Assembly (NCBI GenBank): GCA_018662225.1
Contig: JABJGO010000066.1
Location: forward strand, 62,001-126,000
Origin: Rhodospirillales bacterium
GTDB taxonomy: Bacteria; Pseudomonadota; Alphaproteobacteria; Rhodospirillales; Casp-alpha2
DNA length: 64,000 nucleotides
Direction of reading: 5' to 3'
The notes under the pieces were generated by a model. That model had not been told where the DNA came from. It worked only from the letters and a program-made list of their open reading frames with translations, and searched no databases. The position numbers were made by a program, and so were the translations under genes. Below, piece by piece: positions 28,559 through 39,028 of this stretch (the first letter of the stretch is position 1; every line of letters begins with the position of its first letter).

Positions 28559-31090
28559 ATGACCGAGACCAACGAGACAGATGATGGCGAGAACAAGCTA
28601 GAGATTGCTCGACCAAAAAAGCTTGAGCTGAAAAAGACCGTTGAGACTGGCCAGATTCGCCAGAACTTCTCGCATGGTCGCTCCAAGATGGTTCAAGTGG
28701 AAGTCAAAAAGAAGCGCACCTTCGCCCGCGGTGCCGCCGGTGGTATGTCTGAAGTCAAAGCAGGAAGCATGGGCGAAGCCATCGCCAACCTGGAAGCGGC
28801 TGAACTGGACGATGCAACCCTTAGCAGGCTGACACCCAGCGAACGCGAAAAACGTATGGCCGTTCTGGAAGAAGCAAAACGTACCGCTGAACAGCGCGCT
28901 ATCGAAGAAGCTGCCGCAGCCGAAGCGGCAGAAGCAGACCGTATCGAAGCCGAAGCCCAGGCCGAACGGGATGCCATAAAAGCAGCTGAAGAAGCGGCCG
29001 CTGCACCCGAACCGGAACCTGAGCCCGAGCCGGAACCTGAGCCCGAAGTGGACCCGGCACAGGCCGCCGCCGAGGCCATGCCTATTCCGCCTTCGGAAAA
29101 ACCCAATATAAAATCGGCTCCGGATGAAGATCGCGCCAAGAAAGCGGCTCGTGAAGAAGCCGCCAAGAAACCAGCGGCCCGCAAAGACAGTGAGCCACGC
29201 CGACGTTCCGGTAAGCTGACCATCGCCGAAGCACTGGGCGACGGCGAAGAGCGTGTTCGGTCGCTGGCCTCTGTGCGCCGTGCCCGCGAACGCCAGAAAG
29301 CCGCCCGTCAGGGACCAATTGAAACCACGAAAATCGTTCGTGAAGTCGTTGTGCCGGAAACAATCACGGTACAGGAACTAGCCAACCGTATGGCCGAGCG
29401 CGCGCCTGCTGTTATCAAGACTTTGATGGGCATGGACGTGATGGCGACCATCAATCAGAACATTGATGCAGATACGGCCGAACTGGTGATCGCTGAATTT
29501 GGTCATACCGTTAAACGCGTGTCTGAATCCGATGTGGAAGATGGCCTGCGTGGTGAAGACGATGCACCCGACTCAAGATTGCCTCGTCCACCCGTTGTAA
29601 CGGTTATGGGCCATGTGGATCACGGCAAGACATCCTTGCTGGATGCCATGCGATCAACCGATGTGGCGGACCACGAGGCCGGCGGCATTACCCAGCACAT
29701 TGGCGCCTATCAGGTCAACATGGCGGGCGGACAGAAGATCACCTTCATTGATACACCGGGCCACGCCGCGTTTACTGAAATGCGCTCTCGTGGTGCCCAG
29801 GTGACGGATATTGTTGTGTTGTGTGTGGCTGCCGATGATGGCGTCATGCCACAAACCATCGAAGCGATTCGACATGCCCAGGCCGCTGAAGTGCCGATCA
29901 TTGTTGCCATCAACAAGATGGATGTTGCTGGTGCCGATGCCAACCGGGTTAAACAGGAACTCCTACAGCACGAAGTGGTTGTGGAAGATATGGGCGGCGA
30001 AACCCTGACGGTGGAAGTATCCGCCAAGGAACGCACCAACCTGGATAAGCTGGAAGAAACTATTCTGTTACAAGCCGAGTTGCTTGATCTGACGGCTAAC
30101 CCTGACCGCGCTGCCGAAGGCGTTGTTGTTGAATCCCGTATGGAACAGGGCCGCGGCGCTGTGGCTACGGTTCTGGTACAGCGCGGCACCCTTAACATTG
30201 GCGACCTGTTGGTTGCTGGTGGCGAATGGGGTCGTGTCAAAGCCATGACTGACGAGCGCAATAGCAAGATTGACTCTGCTGGCCCTGGCGTGCCGGTTGA
30301 GGTTTTGGGTCTTAATGGTGTTCCCCTGGCTGGCGATGAAGTGTCCGCTGTGGAATCTGAATCCCGCGCCCGTGAAATCACCGAGTATCGCCAACGTCGC
30401 ATAAAAGACACACAGGCCGCAAAAATTGCTCGCGGTACGCTTGAGCAGATGTTTGAGAAGATCAAAGAGGGCGACAAAGAAACCCTTTCTGTGGTCATCA
30501 AAGCGGATGTTCATGGTTCTGTTGAAGCGCTCATCGGCTCGATTGAGCAAATGAACAACGATGAAGTTTCCATCAATGTTCTACACAGCGCCATTGGCGG
30601 GATTAACGAATCAGATATTACGCTGGCCAATGCCTCTGATGCGCTAATCATCGGGTTCAACGTCCGTGCAAACCCACAGGCGCGTGAGCACGCCCGTCGC
30701 GATGGTGTGGAAATTCGTTATTATTCGATCATTTATAATGCCATTGACGATCTGAAGCAGGCGCTGTCCGGTATGCTGTCACCGGAAATTCGCGAAACCT
30801 TTATCGGTTATGCCGAAATCAAGGAAGTCTTCAGCGTTTCCAAGGTTGGCAAGGTTGCCGGTTGCATGGTCACAGAAGGCCTGGTGAAACGCGGTGCCAA
30901 AGTACGCTTGCTGCGTGATGATGTGGTTATTCACGAAGGTGATTTGAGCCAGTTGAAACGCTTCAAGGACGATGCCAAGGAAGTTCGCGAAGGGACCGAA
31001 TGTGGCATGGCGTTTGCCAATTATGACGACCTCAAGGCCGGTGATATTATCGAATGCTTTGAAGTTGAAGAAATTGCGCGGGAGCTCTAG
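28559..31090 (+). CDS. infB: Translation initiation factor IF-2
   Basis: GTPase that places initiator tRNA on the 30S subunit. The long N-terminal region (1-260) is Ala/Glu-rich and of low complexity, with a Pro-Glu repeat near residues 151-164. The conserved G2 region starts about 265. The GTPase domain shows GHVDHGKTS (about 352-360), DTPGHAAF and NKMD, and domains II-IV continue to the end. The length of 843 residues is ordinary for alphaproteobacteria. Confidence 0.97.
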   Translation: MTETNETDDGENKLEIARPKKLELKKTVETGQIRQNFSHGRSKMVQVEVKKKRTFARGAAGGMSEVKAGSMGEAIANLEAAELDDATLSRLTPSEREKRMAVLEEAKRTAEQRAIEEAAAAEAAEADRIEAEAQAERDAIKAAEEAAAAPEPEPEPEPEPEPEVDPAQAAAEAMPIPPSEKPNIKSAPDEDRAKKAAREEAAKKPAARKDSEPRRRSGKLTIAEALGDGEERVRSLASVRRARERQKAARQGPIETTKIVREVVVPETITVQELANRMAERAPAVIKTLMGMDVMATINQNIDADTAELVIAEFGHTVKRVSESDVEDGLRGEDDAPDSRLPRPPVVTVMGHVDHGKTSLLDAMRSTDVADHEAGGITQHIGAYQVNMAGGQKITFIDTPGHAAFTEMRSRGAQVTDIVVLCVAADDGVMPQTIEAIRHAQAAEVPIIVAINKMDVAGADANRVKQELLQHEVVVEDMGGETLTVEVSAKERTNLDKLEETILLQAELLDLTANPDRAAEGVVVESRMEQGRGAVATVLVQRGTLNIGDLLVAGGEWGRVKAMTDERNSKIDSAGPGVPVEVLGLNGVPLAGDEVSAVESESRAREITEYRQRRIKDTQAAKIARGTLEQMFEKIKEGDKETLSVVIKADVHGSVEALIGSIEQMNNDEVSINVLHSAIGGINESDITLANASDALIIGFNVRANPQAREHARRDGVEIRYYSIIYNAIDDLKQALSGMLSPEIRETFIGYAEIKEVFSVSKVGKVAGCMVTEGLVKRGAKVRLLRDDVVIHEGDLSQLKRFKDDAKEVREGTECGMAFANYDDLKAGDIIECFEVEEIAREL
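29012..29047 (+). repeat. Two 18-base tandem units in infB
   Basis: CCGGAACCTGAGCCCGAG and CCGGAACCTGAGCCCGAA are adjacent and nearly identical; they encode alternating Pro and Glu in the flexible N-terminal region of IF-2. Confidence 0.85.
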
Positions 31091-31181
31091 GGCAACGCCT
31101 GAACAAAGTGGTTTAATTTGTGAAGGTGGCTTTGCGTCATATTAAAGCTTCAAGTCCGCCACAGAACTTAACGAGGGTATC

Positions 31182-31547
31182 ATGTCAACACGAGGTGGTA
31201 ATGCACCGTCCCAGCGCCAACTGCGCGTTGGCGAGGAAGTCCGCCATGCATTAGCCATGGTGATGGAACGTGGCGAGCTGCGCGACCCTGGCCTGCATGG
31301 TGTTTCGGTCACGATTACCGAAGTACGGGCTACACCTGATCTCAAGCATGCCTATGTGTATATTATGCCGCTGGGCGGTGGCGATATTGAAGGTGTTTTA
31401 AAGGCCCTGAACCGGGCCAAGCCTTATCTGAGGCGACAAATTGCCAAAGGCGTACAACTGCGTCATGCACCTGATCTGCATTTCAAGGCCGATGAGACTT
31501 TTGACAATGCCGAACACATCAGCGCCTTGTTGCGCGATTCCAAATAG
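31182..31547 (+). CDS. rbfA: 30S ribosome-binding factor RbfA
   Basis: Cold-shock-related assembly factor that binds pre-30S particles near 16S helix 1. Family features: RQLRVGEEVRHALAMVMERG at the N-terminus and KHAYVYIMPLGG, with the late RHAPDLHFKADET. The length of 121 residues fits, and GAGGG precedes the ATG. truB starts 13 bases after its stop. Confidence 0.95.
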   Translation: MSTRGGNAPSQRQLRVGEEVRHALAMVMERGELRDPGLHGVSVTITEVRATPDLKHAYVYIMPLGGGDIEGVLKALNRAKPYLRRQIAKGVQLRHAPDLHFKADETFDNAEHISALLRDSK

Positions 31548-31560
31548 ACCCAGATAGATC

Positions 31561-32490
31561 ATGGCCCGTAAACGCAAAGGCGATCCCGTACACGGCTGGG
31601 TGATTATTGATAAGCCTTTGGGCCTCTCGTCCAGCAAAGTTGTGGGCATTGTTCGTCGGTCACTGAATGCACAGAAAGCGGGCCATGGCGGCACGCTTGA
31701 CCCGTTGGCCACCGGTATTTTGCCCATTGCTCTGGGTGAGGCCACAAAGACGGTGTCTTATGCCATGGATGGCACCAAGGTTTACCGCTTTACCATCTGT
31801 TTTGGCGAAAGCCGCACCACCGACGACCGCGAAGGCGACGTGGTTGAAACCAGTGATGTGCGCCCTACACCCGAACAGATCCAAAGCGTGTTGGCGCAGT
31901 TTACGGGTGAAATATCGCAAATTCCGCCCATATATTCGGCCATTAAGGTTGATGGGAAGAGGTCTTATGACCTCGCCCGCGCCAATGAAGCCGTTGAGCT
32001 TAAATCCCGCGTCATTACGGTGCATTCCCTGGCCCTCTGTGAGATGCCCGATGCGGACCATGCGGTGCTTGAAGTTACGTCAGGGAAGGGCACTTATGTG
32101 CGGTCTTTGGCCCGTGATATTGCCGTTGCCGTGGGCACGGTGGGTCATGTGTCTGAGCTGCGTCGGACGGCTGTTGGACCATTTTCAGAAAAAGATGCAA
32201 TTTCGCTGGATTCCCTTGAAAGCCTGGGGCATAGTGCGCCGCCCGGCGAGATAGTGTTGCCGATCGAAACCGTGCTGGACGACATCCCGGCATTGGCTTT
32301 GACGGAACAAGAAGCCCGGCGCTTACGCCAAGGACAGGCTATTCCAGCTTTGCCCGTGGCAACCCGATCGCCGCTTACAGATTTCAACCTAGATGAAATT
32401 GTATGCGCCATGACGGGAGAGCGTCTGGTAGCGCTGGTTAAAGTAACGGGCGGCGAAATTCGTCCGGTACGTGTTATGAACCTGAGTTAA
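31561..32490 (+). CDS. truB: tRNA pseudouridine-55 synthase TruB
   Basis: Converts U55 in the T-loop of tRNAs to pseudouridine. The catalytic Asp lies in GGTLDPLATGILPIALG near residue 44-60, and the start HGWVIIDKPLGLSSSKVV is standard. At 309 residues it carries the C-terminal PUA-like extension. It lies between rbfA and rpsO, the common proteobacterial order. Confidence 0.96.
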   Translation: MARKRKGDPVHGWVIIDKPLGLSSSKVVGIVRRSLNAQKAGHGGTLDPLATGILPIALGEATKTVSYAMDGTKVYRFTICFGESRTTDDREGDVVETSDVRPTPEQIQSVLAQFTGEISQIPPIYSAIKVDGKRSYDLARANEAVELKSRVITVHSLALCEMPDADHAVLEVTSGKGTYVRSLARDIAVAVGTVGHVSELRRTAVGPFSEKDAISLDSLESLGHSAPPGEIVLPIETVLDDIPALALTEQEARRLRQGQAIPALPVATRSPLTDFNLDEIVCAMTGERLVALVKVTGGEIRPVRVMNLS

Positions 32491-32508
32491 ATATAAAAGG
32501 AGTACCCG

Positions 32509-32778
32509 ATGTCGATTACTGCTGAACGAAAAGAAGAAGTTATCAAAGAATATGCGGCGAAAGACGGAGACACCGGTTCGCCCGAAGTCCAGGTAGCTAT
32601 TATTACTGAACGGATCAGAAACCTGACCGATCACCTGAAGATTCACAAAAAAGACTTTCACTCACGTCGTGGCCTGCTGAAACTGGTTGGCCAGCGCCGT
32701 CGCTTGCTTGACTACGTCAAGGGCAAGCAAGTCACTCGCTACGAAGAAATCATCAAGCGCCTTGGCATCCGTCGTTAA
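32509..32778 (+). CDS. rpsO: 30S ribosomal protein S15
   Basis: Primary 16S rRNA-binding protein of the platform. The 89 residues contain the hallmark [17 protein letters not shown], then [18 protein letters not shown] and the C-terminal [21 protein letters not shown] strong AAGGAG ribosome-binding site precedes the ATG. A GC-rich hairpin lies between it and pnp. Confidence 0.98.
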   Translation: MSITAERKEEVIKEYAAKDGDTGSPEVQVAIITERIRNLTDHLKIHKKDFHSRRGLLKLVGQRRRLLDYVKGKQVTRYEEIIKRLGIRR

Positions 32779-32804
32779 AAGACAGTCAGACGTTTGAGGG
32801 TATA

Positions 32805-32841
32805 GGAACCGGCGCATGGAATGGTCCAGCGCCGGCGTTCC
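32805..32841 (+). other. Structured hairpin in the rpsO-pnp gap
   Basis: GGAAC-CGGCGC (32805-32815) pairs with GCGCCG-(GC)-GTTCC (32829-32841), an 11-pair stem with a two-base bulge and a 13-base loop. Only TGTTT follows, so it is a weak terminator at best. In E. coli, an RNase III-cut hairpin in the same position controls pnp; this hairpin is the positional equivalent. Function here is inferred. Confidence 0.6.
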
Positions 32842-32916
32842 TGTTTAAGGCATGTGTATGCCGAGGCGTTTCCGGAATGGCCGGACACGTTCTATGTATG
32901 AAGAAAGAGAATAGAT

Positions 32917-35064
32917 ATGTTTCAAGAATATCGTAAAGAAATCGAATGGGGCGGCCGCACGCTGACCCTGGAAACGGGCAAGGTAGCCCGCCAAGCCGAC
33001 GGCGCGATCATCGCGACCTATGGTGATACCAAAGTACTGTGCACCGTTGTTGGTGAAAGATCCCCGAAACCCGGTTTGGATTTTTTCCCACTGACTGTTC
33101 ATTATGTTGAGAAAGCCTATGCAGCGGGTAAAATCCCGGGTGGCTTCTTCAAACGTGAAGCACGTCCCAGCGAAAAAGAAACATTGGTCTGTCGTCTGAT
33201 TGACCGTCCAATTCGTCCGCTGTTCGTTCCTGGTTTCAGAAACGAAACGCAAGTAATCTGCACCGTGCTTAGCCACGACATGGACAATGATCCTGATATC
33301 GTTGCTTTGGTTGGTACGTCCGCTGCGTTGACCATTTCAGGTCTGCCGTTCCGTGGTCCTATTGGCGCTGCCCGTGTTGCCTACATTGACGGCGAATACG
33401 TCCTCAACCCCACACTTGATCAGATGCCTGACAGTTCTCTTGATCTGGTTGTTGCTGGTACCAACGAAGGTGTTCTGATGGTTGAATCGGAAGCCAAGGA
33501 GCTTTCCGAAGAAATCATGCTGGGTGCCGTTAACTTTGGTCACGAAGGGTTTCAGCCCGTCATCAACGCGATTATCGAATTGGCCGAAGCTTGCGCCAAA
33601 GAGCCAATCGACATGCCGGGCGAACCTGAAGGTCTTGATGATCTGGCCGCCAAGGTCAAATCACTGACCGACGCTCCGCTGCGCGCCGCCTACAAAGAAA
33701 CCGTCAAACAGGCTCGTCAGGAACTGATCTCAGCCGCCAAAAAGGGTGCGAAGGCATCTTTGCAGGAAGACGACTCAGTCGATCAGGATCTGCTGGAAAA
33801 AGCCTTTGGTGGCATCGCCAAGGATGTGGAAAAAGACATCGTTCGTCGCGATATCCTGGATACGAAAAAACGTATCGATGGTCGCGACACTTCAACGGTT
33901 CGTGCTATTGCCAGTCAGGTTGGCGCATTGCCTCGTGCACATGGTAGCGCGCTGTTCACCCGTGGTGAAACGCAGGCTATCGTGGTTACTACATTGGGTA
34001 CGGGTCAGGATGAGCAAATCATCGACGCGTTGGCCAATGAATACCGCGAAAGCTTCATGCTGCATTACAACTTCCCACCTTATTCAGTAGGCGAAGCCGG
34101 TCGTTTTGGTTTCACCAGCCGTCGGGAAGTGGGTCACGGAAAGCTTGCATGGCGCGCCCTGCATCCTGTGATGCCGAGCAAAGAAGATTTCCCTTATACG
34201 GTTCGTGTGGTTTCTGAAATCACCGAGTCCAACGGTTCTTCTTCTATGGCCAGTGTTTGTGGTGGCTCGCTTGCCATGATGGACGCCGGTGTACCATTGG
34301 CACGCCCGGTTGCGGGTATTGCCATGGGCCTGATCAAAGAAGGTGACGACTTTGCTGTTCTGTCAGATATTCTGGGTGACGAAGATCATCTGGGTGATAT
34401 GGACTTCAAGGTTGCCGGTTCCGATCAGGGTATTACAGCCCTTCAGATGGACATCAAGATCACGTCCATCACCAAGGAAATCATGGAAATCGCCCTGAAG
34501 CAGGCCCACGAAGGCCGTCTTCACATTCTGGGTGAAATGTCTGCGGCTATTTCATCGTCCCGTGATGGTGTCAGTGATAATGCCCCGCGTATTACCACGA
34601 TGACCATCAACAAGGACAAGATTCGCGACATCATCGGCCCAGGTGGCAAAATGATCCGTGAAATTTGTGAAACAACCGGTGCCAAGATCGATATTGATGA
34701 TGATGGCACGGTCAAGGTTGCCGCTGTTGATGACGCAGCGGCCAAGGCTGCTGTTGACTGGATCAAGGGCATTACGGCCGAACCTGAAGTCGGCGCGATC
34801 TACGACGGTAAAGTTGTTAAGACCGTTGATTTCGGCGCTTTCGTCAACTTCATGGGTGCCAAAGACGGCCTGGTGCATATTTCAGAAATGAAAAATCACC
34901 GGGTTGGCAAGGTTTCCGACGTTGTAAGCGAAGGCGACTTGGTCAAAGTCAAACTGATCGGTATTGATGATCGTGGCAAAGTGAAGCTTTCCATGCGCGT
35001 CGTTGATCAGGAAACCGGAGAGGAAATTTCCGGCGATAAAGAAGAAGCACCTGCAGAAGAGTAA
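32917..35064 (+). CDS. pnp: Polyribonucleotide nucleotidyltransferase (PNPase)
   Basis: Phosphorolytic 3'-5' exoribonuclease, core of the RNA degradosome. Two RNase PH-like domains flank a helical linker; the second holds [15 protein letters not shown] and the catalytic [18 protein letters not shown] region (about 490-507). The KH domain ([20 protein letters not shown], about 569-588) and S1 domain ([15 protein letters not shown], about 631-645) end the protein. At 715 residues it is full length. A strong terminator follows. Confidence 0.98.
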   Translation: MFQEYRKEIEWGGRTLTLETGKVARQADGAIIATYGDTKVLCTVVGERSPKPGLDFFPLTVHYVEKAYAAGKIPGGFFKREARPSEKETLVCRLIDRPIRPLFVPGFRNETQVICTVLSHDMDNDPDIVALVGTSAALTISGLPFRGPIGAARVAYIDGEYVLNPTLDQMPDSSLDLVVAGTNEGVLMVESEAKELSEEIMLGAVNFGHEGFQPVINAIIELAEACAKEPIDMPGEPEGLDDLAAKVKSLTDAPLRAAYKETVKQARQELISAAKKGAKASLQEDDSVDQDLLEKAFGGIAKDVEKDIVRRDILDTKKRIDGRDTSTVRAIASQVGALPRAHGSALFTRGETQAIVVTTLGTGQDEQIIDALANEYRESFMLHYNFPPYSVGEAGRFGFTSRREVGHGKLAWRALHPVMPSKEDFPYTVRVVSEITESNGSSSMASVCGGSLAMMDAGVPLARPVAGIAMGLIKEGDDFAVLSDILGDEDHLGDMDFKVAGSDQGITALQMDIKITSITKEIMEIALKQAHEGRLHILGEMSAAISSSRDGVSDNAPRITTMTINKDKIRDIIGPGGKMIREICETTGAKIDIDDDGTVKVAAVDDAAAKAAVDWIKGITAEPEVGAIYDGKVVKTVDFGAFVNFMGAKDGLVHISEMKNHRVGKVSDVVSEGDLVKVKLIGIDDRGKVKLSMRVVDQETGEEISGDKEEAPAEE

Positions 35065-35085
35065 TCTGTAGTCTGTAAGCATTTA

Positions 35086-35124
35086 AAGGGCCGATTACCG
35101 GATTAAGGTGATCGGCCCTTTTGT
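35086..35124 (+). terminator. Intrinsic terminator after pnp
   Basis: A 14-pair stem (35086-35099 with 35107-35120, one G-U) with a seven-base loop is followed by TTGTTT. It closes the rimP-to-pnp transcription block. Confidence 0.88.
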
Positions 35125-35212
35125 TTATGTATCTCCTTTGGCACTGGATATATATAGGGGCGATGTATAAAGTTATGCATCACACAGCACACATAGATGG
35201 AGCCTGATCGCT

Positions 35213-35731
35213 TTGACGCAAAAAGACAGTTATAGCTACGAAGACCTTCTGGCCTGTGGTCGAAGTGAATTGTTTGGCCCCGGGAATGCGCTGCTTCCCG
35301 CGCCGCCTATGTTGATGTTTGACCGCATTACGACGATCAATGCGGATGGTGGGTCTTATGGCAAGGGTTTGATTCAGGCAGAATTCGACATTAGCCCTGA
35401 TCGCTGGTTCTTCGACTGCCACTTTATTGATGATCCGGTCATGCCGGGCTGCCTGGGCGTTGACGCCTTGTGGCAGCTGTTGGGCTTTTATCTGGGCTGG
35501 ACCGGTGCGCCCGGTCGGGGCCGTGCGCTTGGCGTGGGATCGGTTAAATTTACCAATCAGGTCTTGCCGACGAATAAACTTGTGACATATCAGATAGATG
35601 TGAAACGCGTCATGTCCCGCGGCATCACGCTTGGTTTCGGTGACGGAACAATGTCCGTTGACGGTGAATTGGCGTATGAAGCCAAGGACTTGAAGGTCAC
35701 GCTGGTACCAGACGGCACCGGTGAAGAATAA
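35213..35731 (+). CDS. fabA: 3-hydroxydecanoyl-ACP dehydratase/isomerase FabA
   Basis: Introduces the cis double bond for unsaturated fatty acids by dehydrating and isomerising the C10 acyl-ACP. The active-site pair is in its classical place: His70 in [10 protein letters not shown] and Asp84 in [11 protein letters not shown]. At 172 residues it matches E. coli FabA. The start is TTG with GGAG ten bases before. fabB and fabI follow on the same strand. Confidence 0.97.
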   Translation: MTQKDSYSYEDLLACGRSELFGPGNALLPAPPMLMFDRITTINADGGSYGKGLIQAEFDISPDRWFFDCHFIDDPVMPGCLGVDALWQLLGFYLGWTGAPGRGRALGVGSVKFTNQVLPTNKLVTYQIDVKRVMSRGITLGFGDGTMSVDGELAYEAKDLKVTLVPDGTGEE

Positions 35732-35760
35732 ACCCGAAGAAAAAATAGGGCGAATATCGT

Positions 35761-36978
35761 ATGAAACGTGTAGTTGTAACCGGTATGGGAATCGTGTCGT
35801 GTATCGGTAATTCCATTGACGAAGTGACCACGTCCCTGCGCGAGGGTCGTTCCGGCATCACCTTCAATGAAGATTTCAAAGAGCGCGGATTCAGATCACA
35901 AGTATCCGGCTGTCCCGATATTGATTTGACTGAAGCCGTTGACCGCCGTTGGAAAAGGTTCATGGGCGATGGCGCGGCCTACAATTATGTGGCAATGGAG
36001 CAGGCCATCGCTGATTCCGGCCTCGAGCCAACTGAAGTGGAAAACGTGCGTACTGGCCTGATCATGGGGTCAGGCGGGCCGTCCACAAAAAACCAGGTAT
36101 GGGCCGCTGATACCGCGCGCGAAAAAAGCGCCAAGAAGGTCGGCCCCTTCATGGTGCCCAGGTGCATGTCTTCAACCAATTCCGCTACGCTGGCCACGGC
36201 CTTCAAAATCAAGGGCGTCAATTATTCAATTACATCCGCCTGTTCCACCAGTGCCCATTGCATTGGTAACGCATCTGAATTGATTCAGATGGGCAAGCAG
36301 GATGTGGTGTTTGCTGGCGGTGGTGAGGAGCTGGACTGGAGCCTGTCTGTTCTGTTCGATGCCATGCCCGCCATGAGCTCCAGCTATAACGACACGCCTG
36401 AAAAAGCATCCCGAGCCTATGATGCGGGTCGTGATGGCTTTGTGATTGCGGGCGGCGGCGGCGTTCTGGTTCTTGAGGAACTGGAACATGCCAAGGCACG
36501 TGGCGCGAAGATTTACGGCGAAGTGGCCGGATACGGTGCGACCTCTGACGGCCACGATATGGTTCAGCCTTCCGGCGAAGGCGCGGTTCGTTGCATGCAG
36601 ATGGCCATGAGTACGCTGGACAGGCCGGTGGATTACATCAACACACACGGCACCTCTACGCCGGTTGGTGATACCAAGGAGCTGGCCGCTATTCGTGAAA
36701 CCTTTGGTGATCGTATTCCGCCGTTCAGCTCGACCAAGTCTCTGACCGGTCATTCATTGGGCGCGACAGGTGTTCAGGAATCCATCTATAGCCTGATTAT
36801 GATGAAGGAAAACTTCCTGACGGCGTCGGCCAATATTGAAGATCTGGATCCGGATGCAGCGGATATGCCGGTGCTGATGGAGCGCCAGGACAACGCAGAC
36901 GTGAACTGTGTCATATCCAACAGCTTCGGCTTTGGTGGCACCAATGCCACGCTGGCGTTCAGCCGGTTTGAGAGCTAG
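35761..36978 (+). CDS. fabB: 3-oxoacyl-ACP synthase I FabB
   Basis: Elongating ketoacyl synthase needed for unsaturated fatty acid synthesis. The Cys-His-His triad is visible: Cys161 in [13 protein letters not shown], His296 in [11 protein letters not shown], His331 in [10 protein letters not shown]. The 405-residue length and pairing with fabA favour FabB over FabF. The ATG is 29 bases after fabA. Confidence 0.96.
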   Translation: MKRVVVTGMGIVSCIGNSIDEVTTSLREGRSGITFNEDFKERGFRSQVSGCPDIDLTEAVDRRWKRFMGDGAAYNYVAMEQAIADSGLEPTEVENVRTGLIMGSGGPSTKNQVWAADTAREKSAKKVGPFMVPRCMSSTNSATLATAFKIKGVNYSITSACSTSAHCIGNASELIQMGKQDVVFAGGGEELDWSLSVLFDAMPAMSSSYNDTPEKASRAYDAGRDGFVIAGGGGVLVLEELEHAKARGAKIYGEVAGYGATSDGHDMVQPSGEGAVRCMQMAMSTLDRPVDYINTHGTSTPVGDTKELAAIRETFGDRIPPFSSTKSLTGHSLGATGVQESIYSLIMMKENFLTASANIEDLDPDAADMPVLMERQDNADVNCVISNSFGFGGTNATLAFSRFES

Positions 36979-36983
36979 TCCAG

Positions 36984-37820
36984 ATGACAGACTCTGAGGG
37001 ATCAATCGGCCCATCAATTAGCACAACAGGCCTGATGGCTGGTAAGCGCGGCATTATTATGGGCGTCGCCAATAATCGCTCCATTGCCTGGGGTATTGCG
37101 TCGAAACTCGCTGAACAAGGCGCTGAACTGGCCTTTACCTATCAGGGCGAAGCGCTGGGCAAGCGGGTTACGCCACTGGCTGAGTCTGTGGGCTCTTCCA
37201 TTCTGGTTGAATGCGATGTGGAAGATGATGCATCCGTGGAAAATGCTTTTTCCGTCGTGCGTAAGTCCTGGGACAGCATTGATTTTGTGGTGCATGCTAT
37301 CGCCTATTCTGACAAAGATGAGCTAAACGGCCGGTACGTGGAAACCAGCCGCGAAAACTTCCGCCGCACCATGGATGTTTCATGTTTCTCGTTCACTGCG
37401 GTGGCAAACGCGGCGGCGGTGGCTATGCCTGAAGGCGGCAGCCTGCTGACACTGACATTTTCGGGTGCTGAGCGGGTGGTGCCAAATTACAATGTCATGG
37501 GTGTGGCCAAGGCCGCGTTGGAAGCCAGCGTGCGATATCTGGCCGCTGATCTGGGCTCACAAGGTATTCGCGTTAATGCCATTTCTGCCGGGCCGGTGAA
37601 AACCCTGGCGGGCAGCGCCATTGCGGGCGCGCGTCATATATTCCGGTGGAGCCAGGACCACGCGCCGCTGAAGCGCAACGCGGATCTGGCCGATATTGGT
37701 GGTTCTGCGCTCTATCTGCTCAGTGATTTATCCAATGGCGTGACCGGGGAAATTCACCATGTGGATAGTGGTTACAATGTGATTGGCATTCCTGATCCGG
37801 ACAATTCATCGGATCCGTAA
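36984..37820 (+). CDS. fabI: Enoyl-ACP reductase FabI
   Basis: NADH-dependent last step of each fatty acid elongation round, a divergent short-chain dehydrogenase. The cofactor loop GVANNRSIAWGIA is typical of FabI, and the catalytic Tyr-x6-Lys is in YNVMGVAK. The C-terminal substrate loop NAISAGPVKTLAGSAI is also standard. It begins five bases after the fabB stop. The N-terminus has an extra Ser/Thr-rich 14 residues before MAGKRGIIMG; an ATG at 37035 would remove it. FabI is the usual triclosan target. Confidence 0.96.
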   Translation: MTDSEGSIGPSISTTGLMAGKRGIIMGVANNRSIAWGIASKLAEQGAELAFTYQGEALGKRVTPLAESVGSSILVECDVEDDASVENAFSVVRKSWDSIDFVVHAIAYSDKDELNGRYVETSRENFRRTMDVSCFSFTAVANAAAVAMPEGGSLLTLTFSGAERVVPNYNVMGVAKAALEASVRYLAADLGSQGIRVNAISAGPVKTLAGSAIAGARHIFRWSQDHAPLKRNADLADIGGSALYLLSDLSNGVTGEIHHVDSGYNVIGIPDPDNSSDP

Positions 37821-37943
37821 CGCAAGGTTAAACGTTCAAAAATAATCCTTATAAATACAATGGTTTTATGGTAGAGACGTAGTTCTACTTTAAAAACGTT
37901 ATAAAAACGCAGTCTTTTCCAGACGCTCGATGAGGATTATTAC

Positions 37944-38363
37944 ATGACGACCACACGCCCTTACAGCCATATCATCGAACGACTTCGCGGCGTTGGCTTG
38001 CGACCAACCCGTCAACGACTGGCGCTGGCCAAGATGCTGTTCGAAGGCTCTGACCGCCACGTCACCGCCGAAATCTTGCACGGCGAATCCTGCGCTAATG
38101 GTATCAGCGTATCGCTCGCCACCGTTTATAACACCCTGAACCAGTTCACCGCCGCTGGCTTGCTGCGGGAAATCGTTGTTGATGGTGACCGCTCTTACTT
38201 CGATACCAATACCAGTGACCATCACCATTTCTATCACGCTCAGAACCGCCAGCTTGAAGATATAAATGGTGGTGACGTGGTTTTGCAGAAAATACCACCT
38301 GCACCTGAAGGCACGGCAGTTTCTCGTATTGATGTGATCGTAAGGTTAGAAAATATTCAATAA
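37944..38363 (+). CDS. irr: Iron response regulator Irr (Fur family)
   Basis: Fur-superfamily regulator that, in alphaproteobacteria, senses iron through heme and controls heme, iron-sulfur and iron-storage genes. Helix-turn-helix: SVSLATVYNTLNQFTAAGL. The HHH-type heme-related motif is present as SDHHHFYH, and the cysteine pairs of Fur are absent. No N-terminal Cys-Pro heme regulatory motif is seen (RLRGVGLRPTRQRL), as in Rhizobium leguminosarum-type Irr. GAGG precedes the ATG. It lies between fabI and a rubrerythrin gene. Confidence 0.92.
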   Translation: MTTTRPYSHIIERLRGVGLRPTRQRLALAKMLFEGSDRHVTAEILHGESCANGISVSLATVYNTLNQFTAAGLLREIVVDGDRSYFDTNTSDHHHFYHAQNRQLEDINGGDVVLQKIPPAPEGTAVSRIDVIVRLENIQ

Positions 38364-38405
38364 TTACAATTGATTATAAGAATTATTAGAACGATAAAAA
38401 CATCG

Positions 38406-38434
38406 TTGACACTCGCTCCTATAATCTTCATATT
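38406..38434 (+). promoter_or_regulatory. Promoter of the rubrerythrin gene
   Basis: A perfect TTGACA (38406-38411) stands 17 bases before CATATT (38429-38434). An overlapping TATAAT (38420-38425) is only eight bases from TTGACA and cannot pair with it. Just upstream, the AT-rich stretch 38374-38391 contains TTAGAA-like half-sites that could bind a Fur-family protein. Confidence 0.55.
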
Positions 38435-38529
38435 GCCTGTAAGAAATTCAAGCGGCGCTTTGGATTCTGTGCCGCCCAATAAGTCCGACATAAACAACCT
38501 CAAGACAATCCAACACCAGGGAGATCGAC

Positions 38530-38949
38530 ATGAGTCTTAAAGACAGCAAAACCGAACAGAATTTGAAAGACGCCTTTGCTGGCGAATCACAGGCTAACCG
38601 CCGCTATCTGTATTTCGCGCAGAAAGCCGACATCGAAGGTTACAACGATGTAGCCGCTGTATTCCGTTCAACTGCCGAAGGTGAAACCGGCCACGCACAC
38701 GGTCATCTGGAATTCCTCGAAGAAACCGGTGATCCTGCAACGGGCCTGCCAATCGGTGGCACGTCTGACAACCTGAAAGCATCTGTGGCTGGCGAAACTC
38801 ACGAATACACAGACATGTATCCGGGTATGGCTAAATCAGCCCGTGAAGAAGGTTTCGACGAAATTGCAGATTGGTTTGAAACACTGGCAAAGGCTGAAAA
38901 GTCACACGCTGGTCGTTTCCAGAAGGCCCTTGATAGCCTTGATTCCTAA
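38530..38949 (+). CDS. Rubrerythrin-type ferritin-like di-iron protein
   Basis: A 139-residue four-helix di-iron protein without the rubredoxin tail: only the ferritin-like domain is present (no CxxC motifs). Helix motifs include [20 protein letters not shown] and [20 protein letters not shown], with ExxH metal ligands, and a second ExxH in [12 protein letters not shown]. Such proteins reduce peroxide or store iron. GGGAG precedes the ATG and a strong terminator follows, so it can be expressed alone, but the next two genes are its regular companions in other bacteria. Confidence 0.92.
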   Translation: MSLKDSKTEQNLKDAFAGESQANRRYLYFAQKADIEGYNDVAAVFRSTAEGETGHAHGHLEFLEETGDPATGLPIGGTSDNLKASVAGETHEYTDMYPGMAKSAREEGFDEIADWFETLAKAEKSHAGRFQKALDSLDS

Positions 38950-38975
38950 GCATTAAGGCCAACTTGATTAAGAAG

Positions 38976-39002
38976 AGGGGGCCAGTAAATGGCCCCCTTT
39001 TT
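38976..39002 (+). terminator. Intrinsic terminator after the rubrerythrin gene
   Basis: AGGGGGCCA-GTAAA-TGGCCCCCT forms a nine-pair GC-rich stem with a run of T. It would attenuate transcription into the downstream iron-sulfur gene. Confidence 0.9.
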
Positions 39003-39028
39003 CGTTTAGTGACGTGGAGCATGTGACA

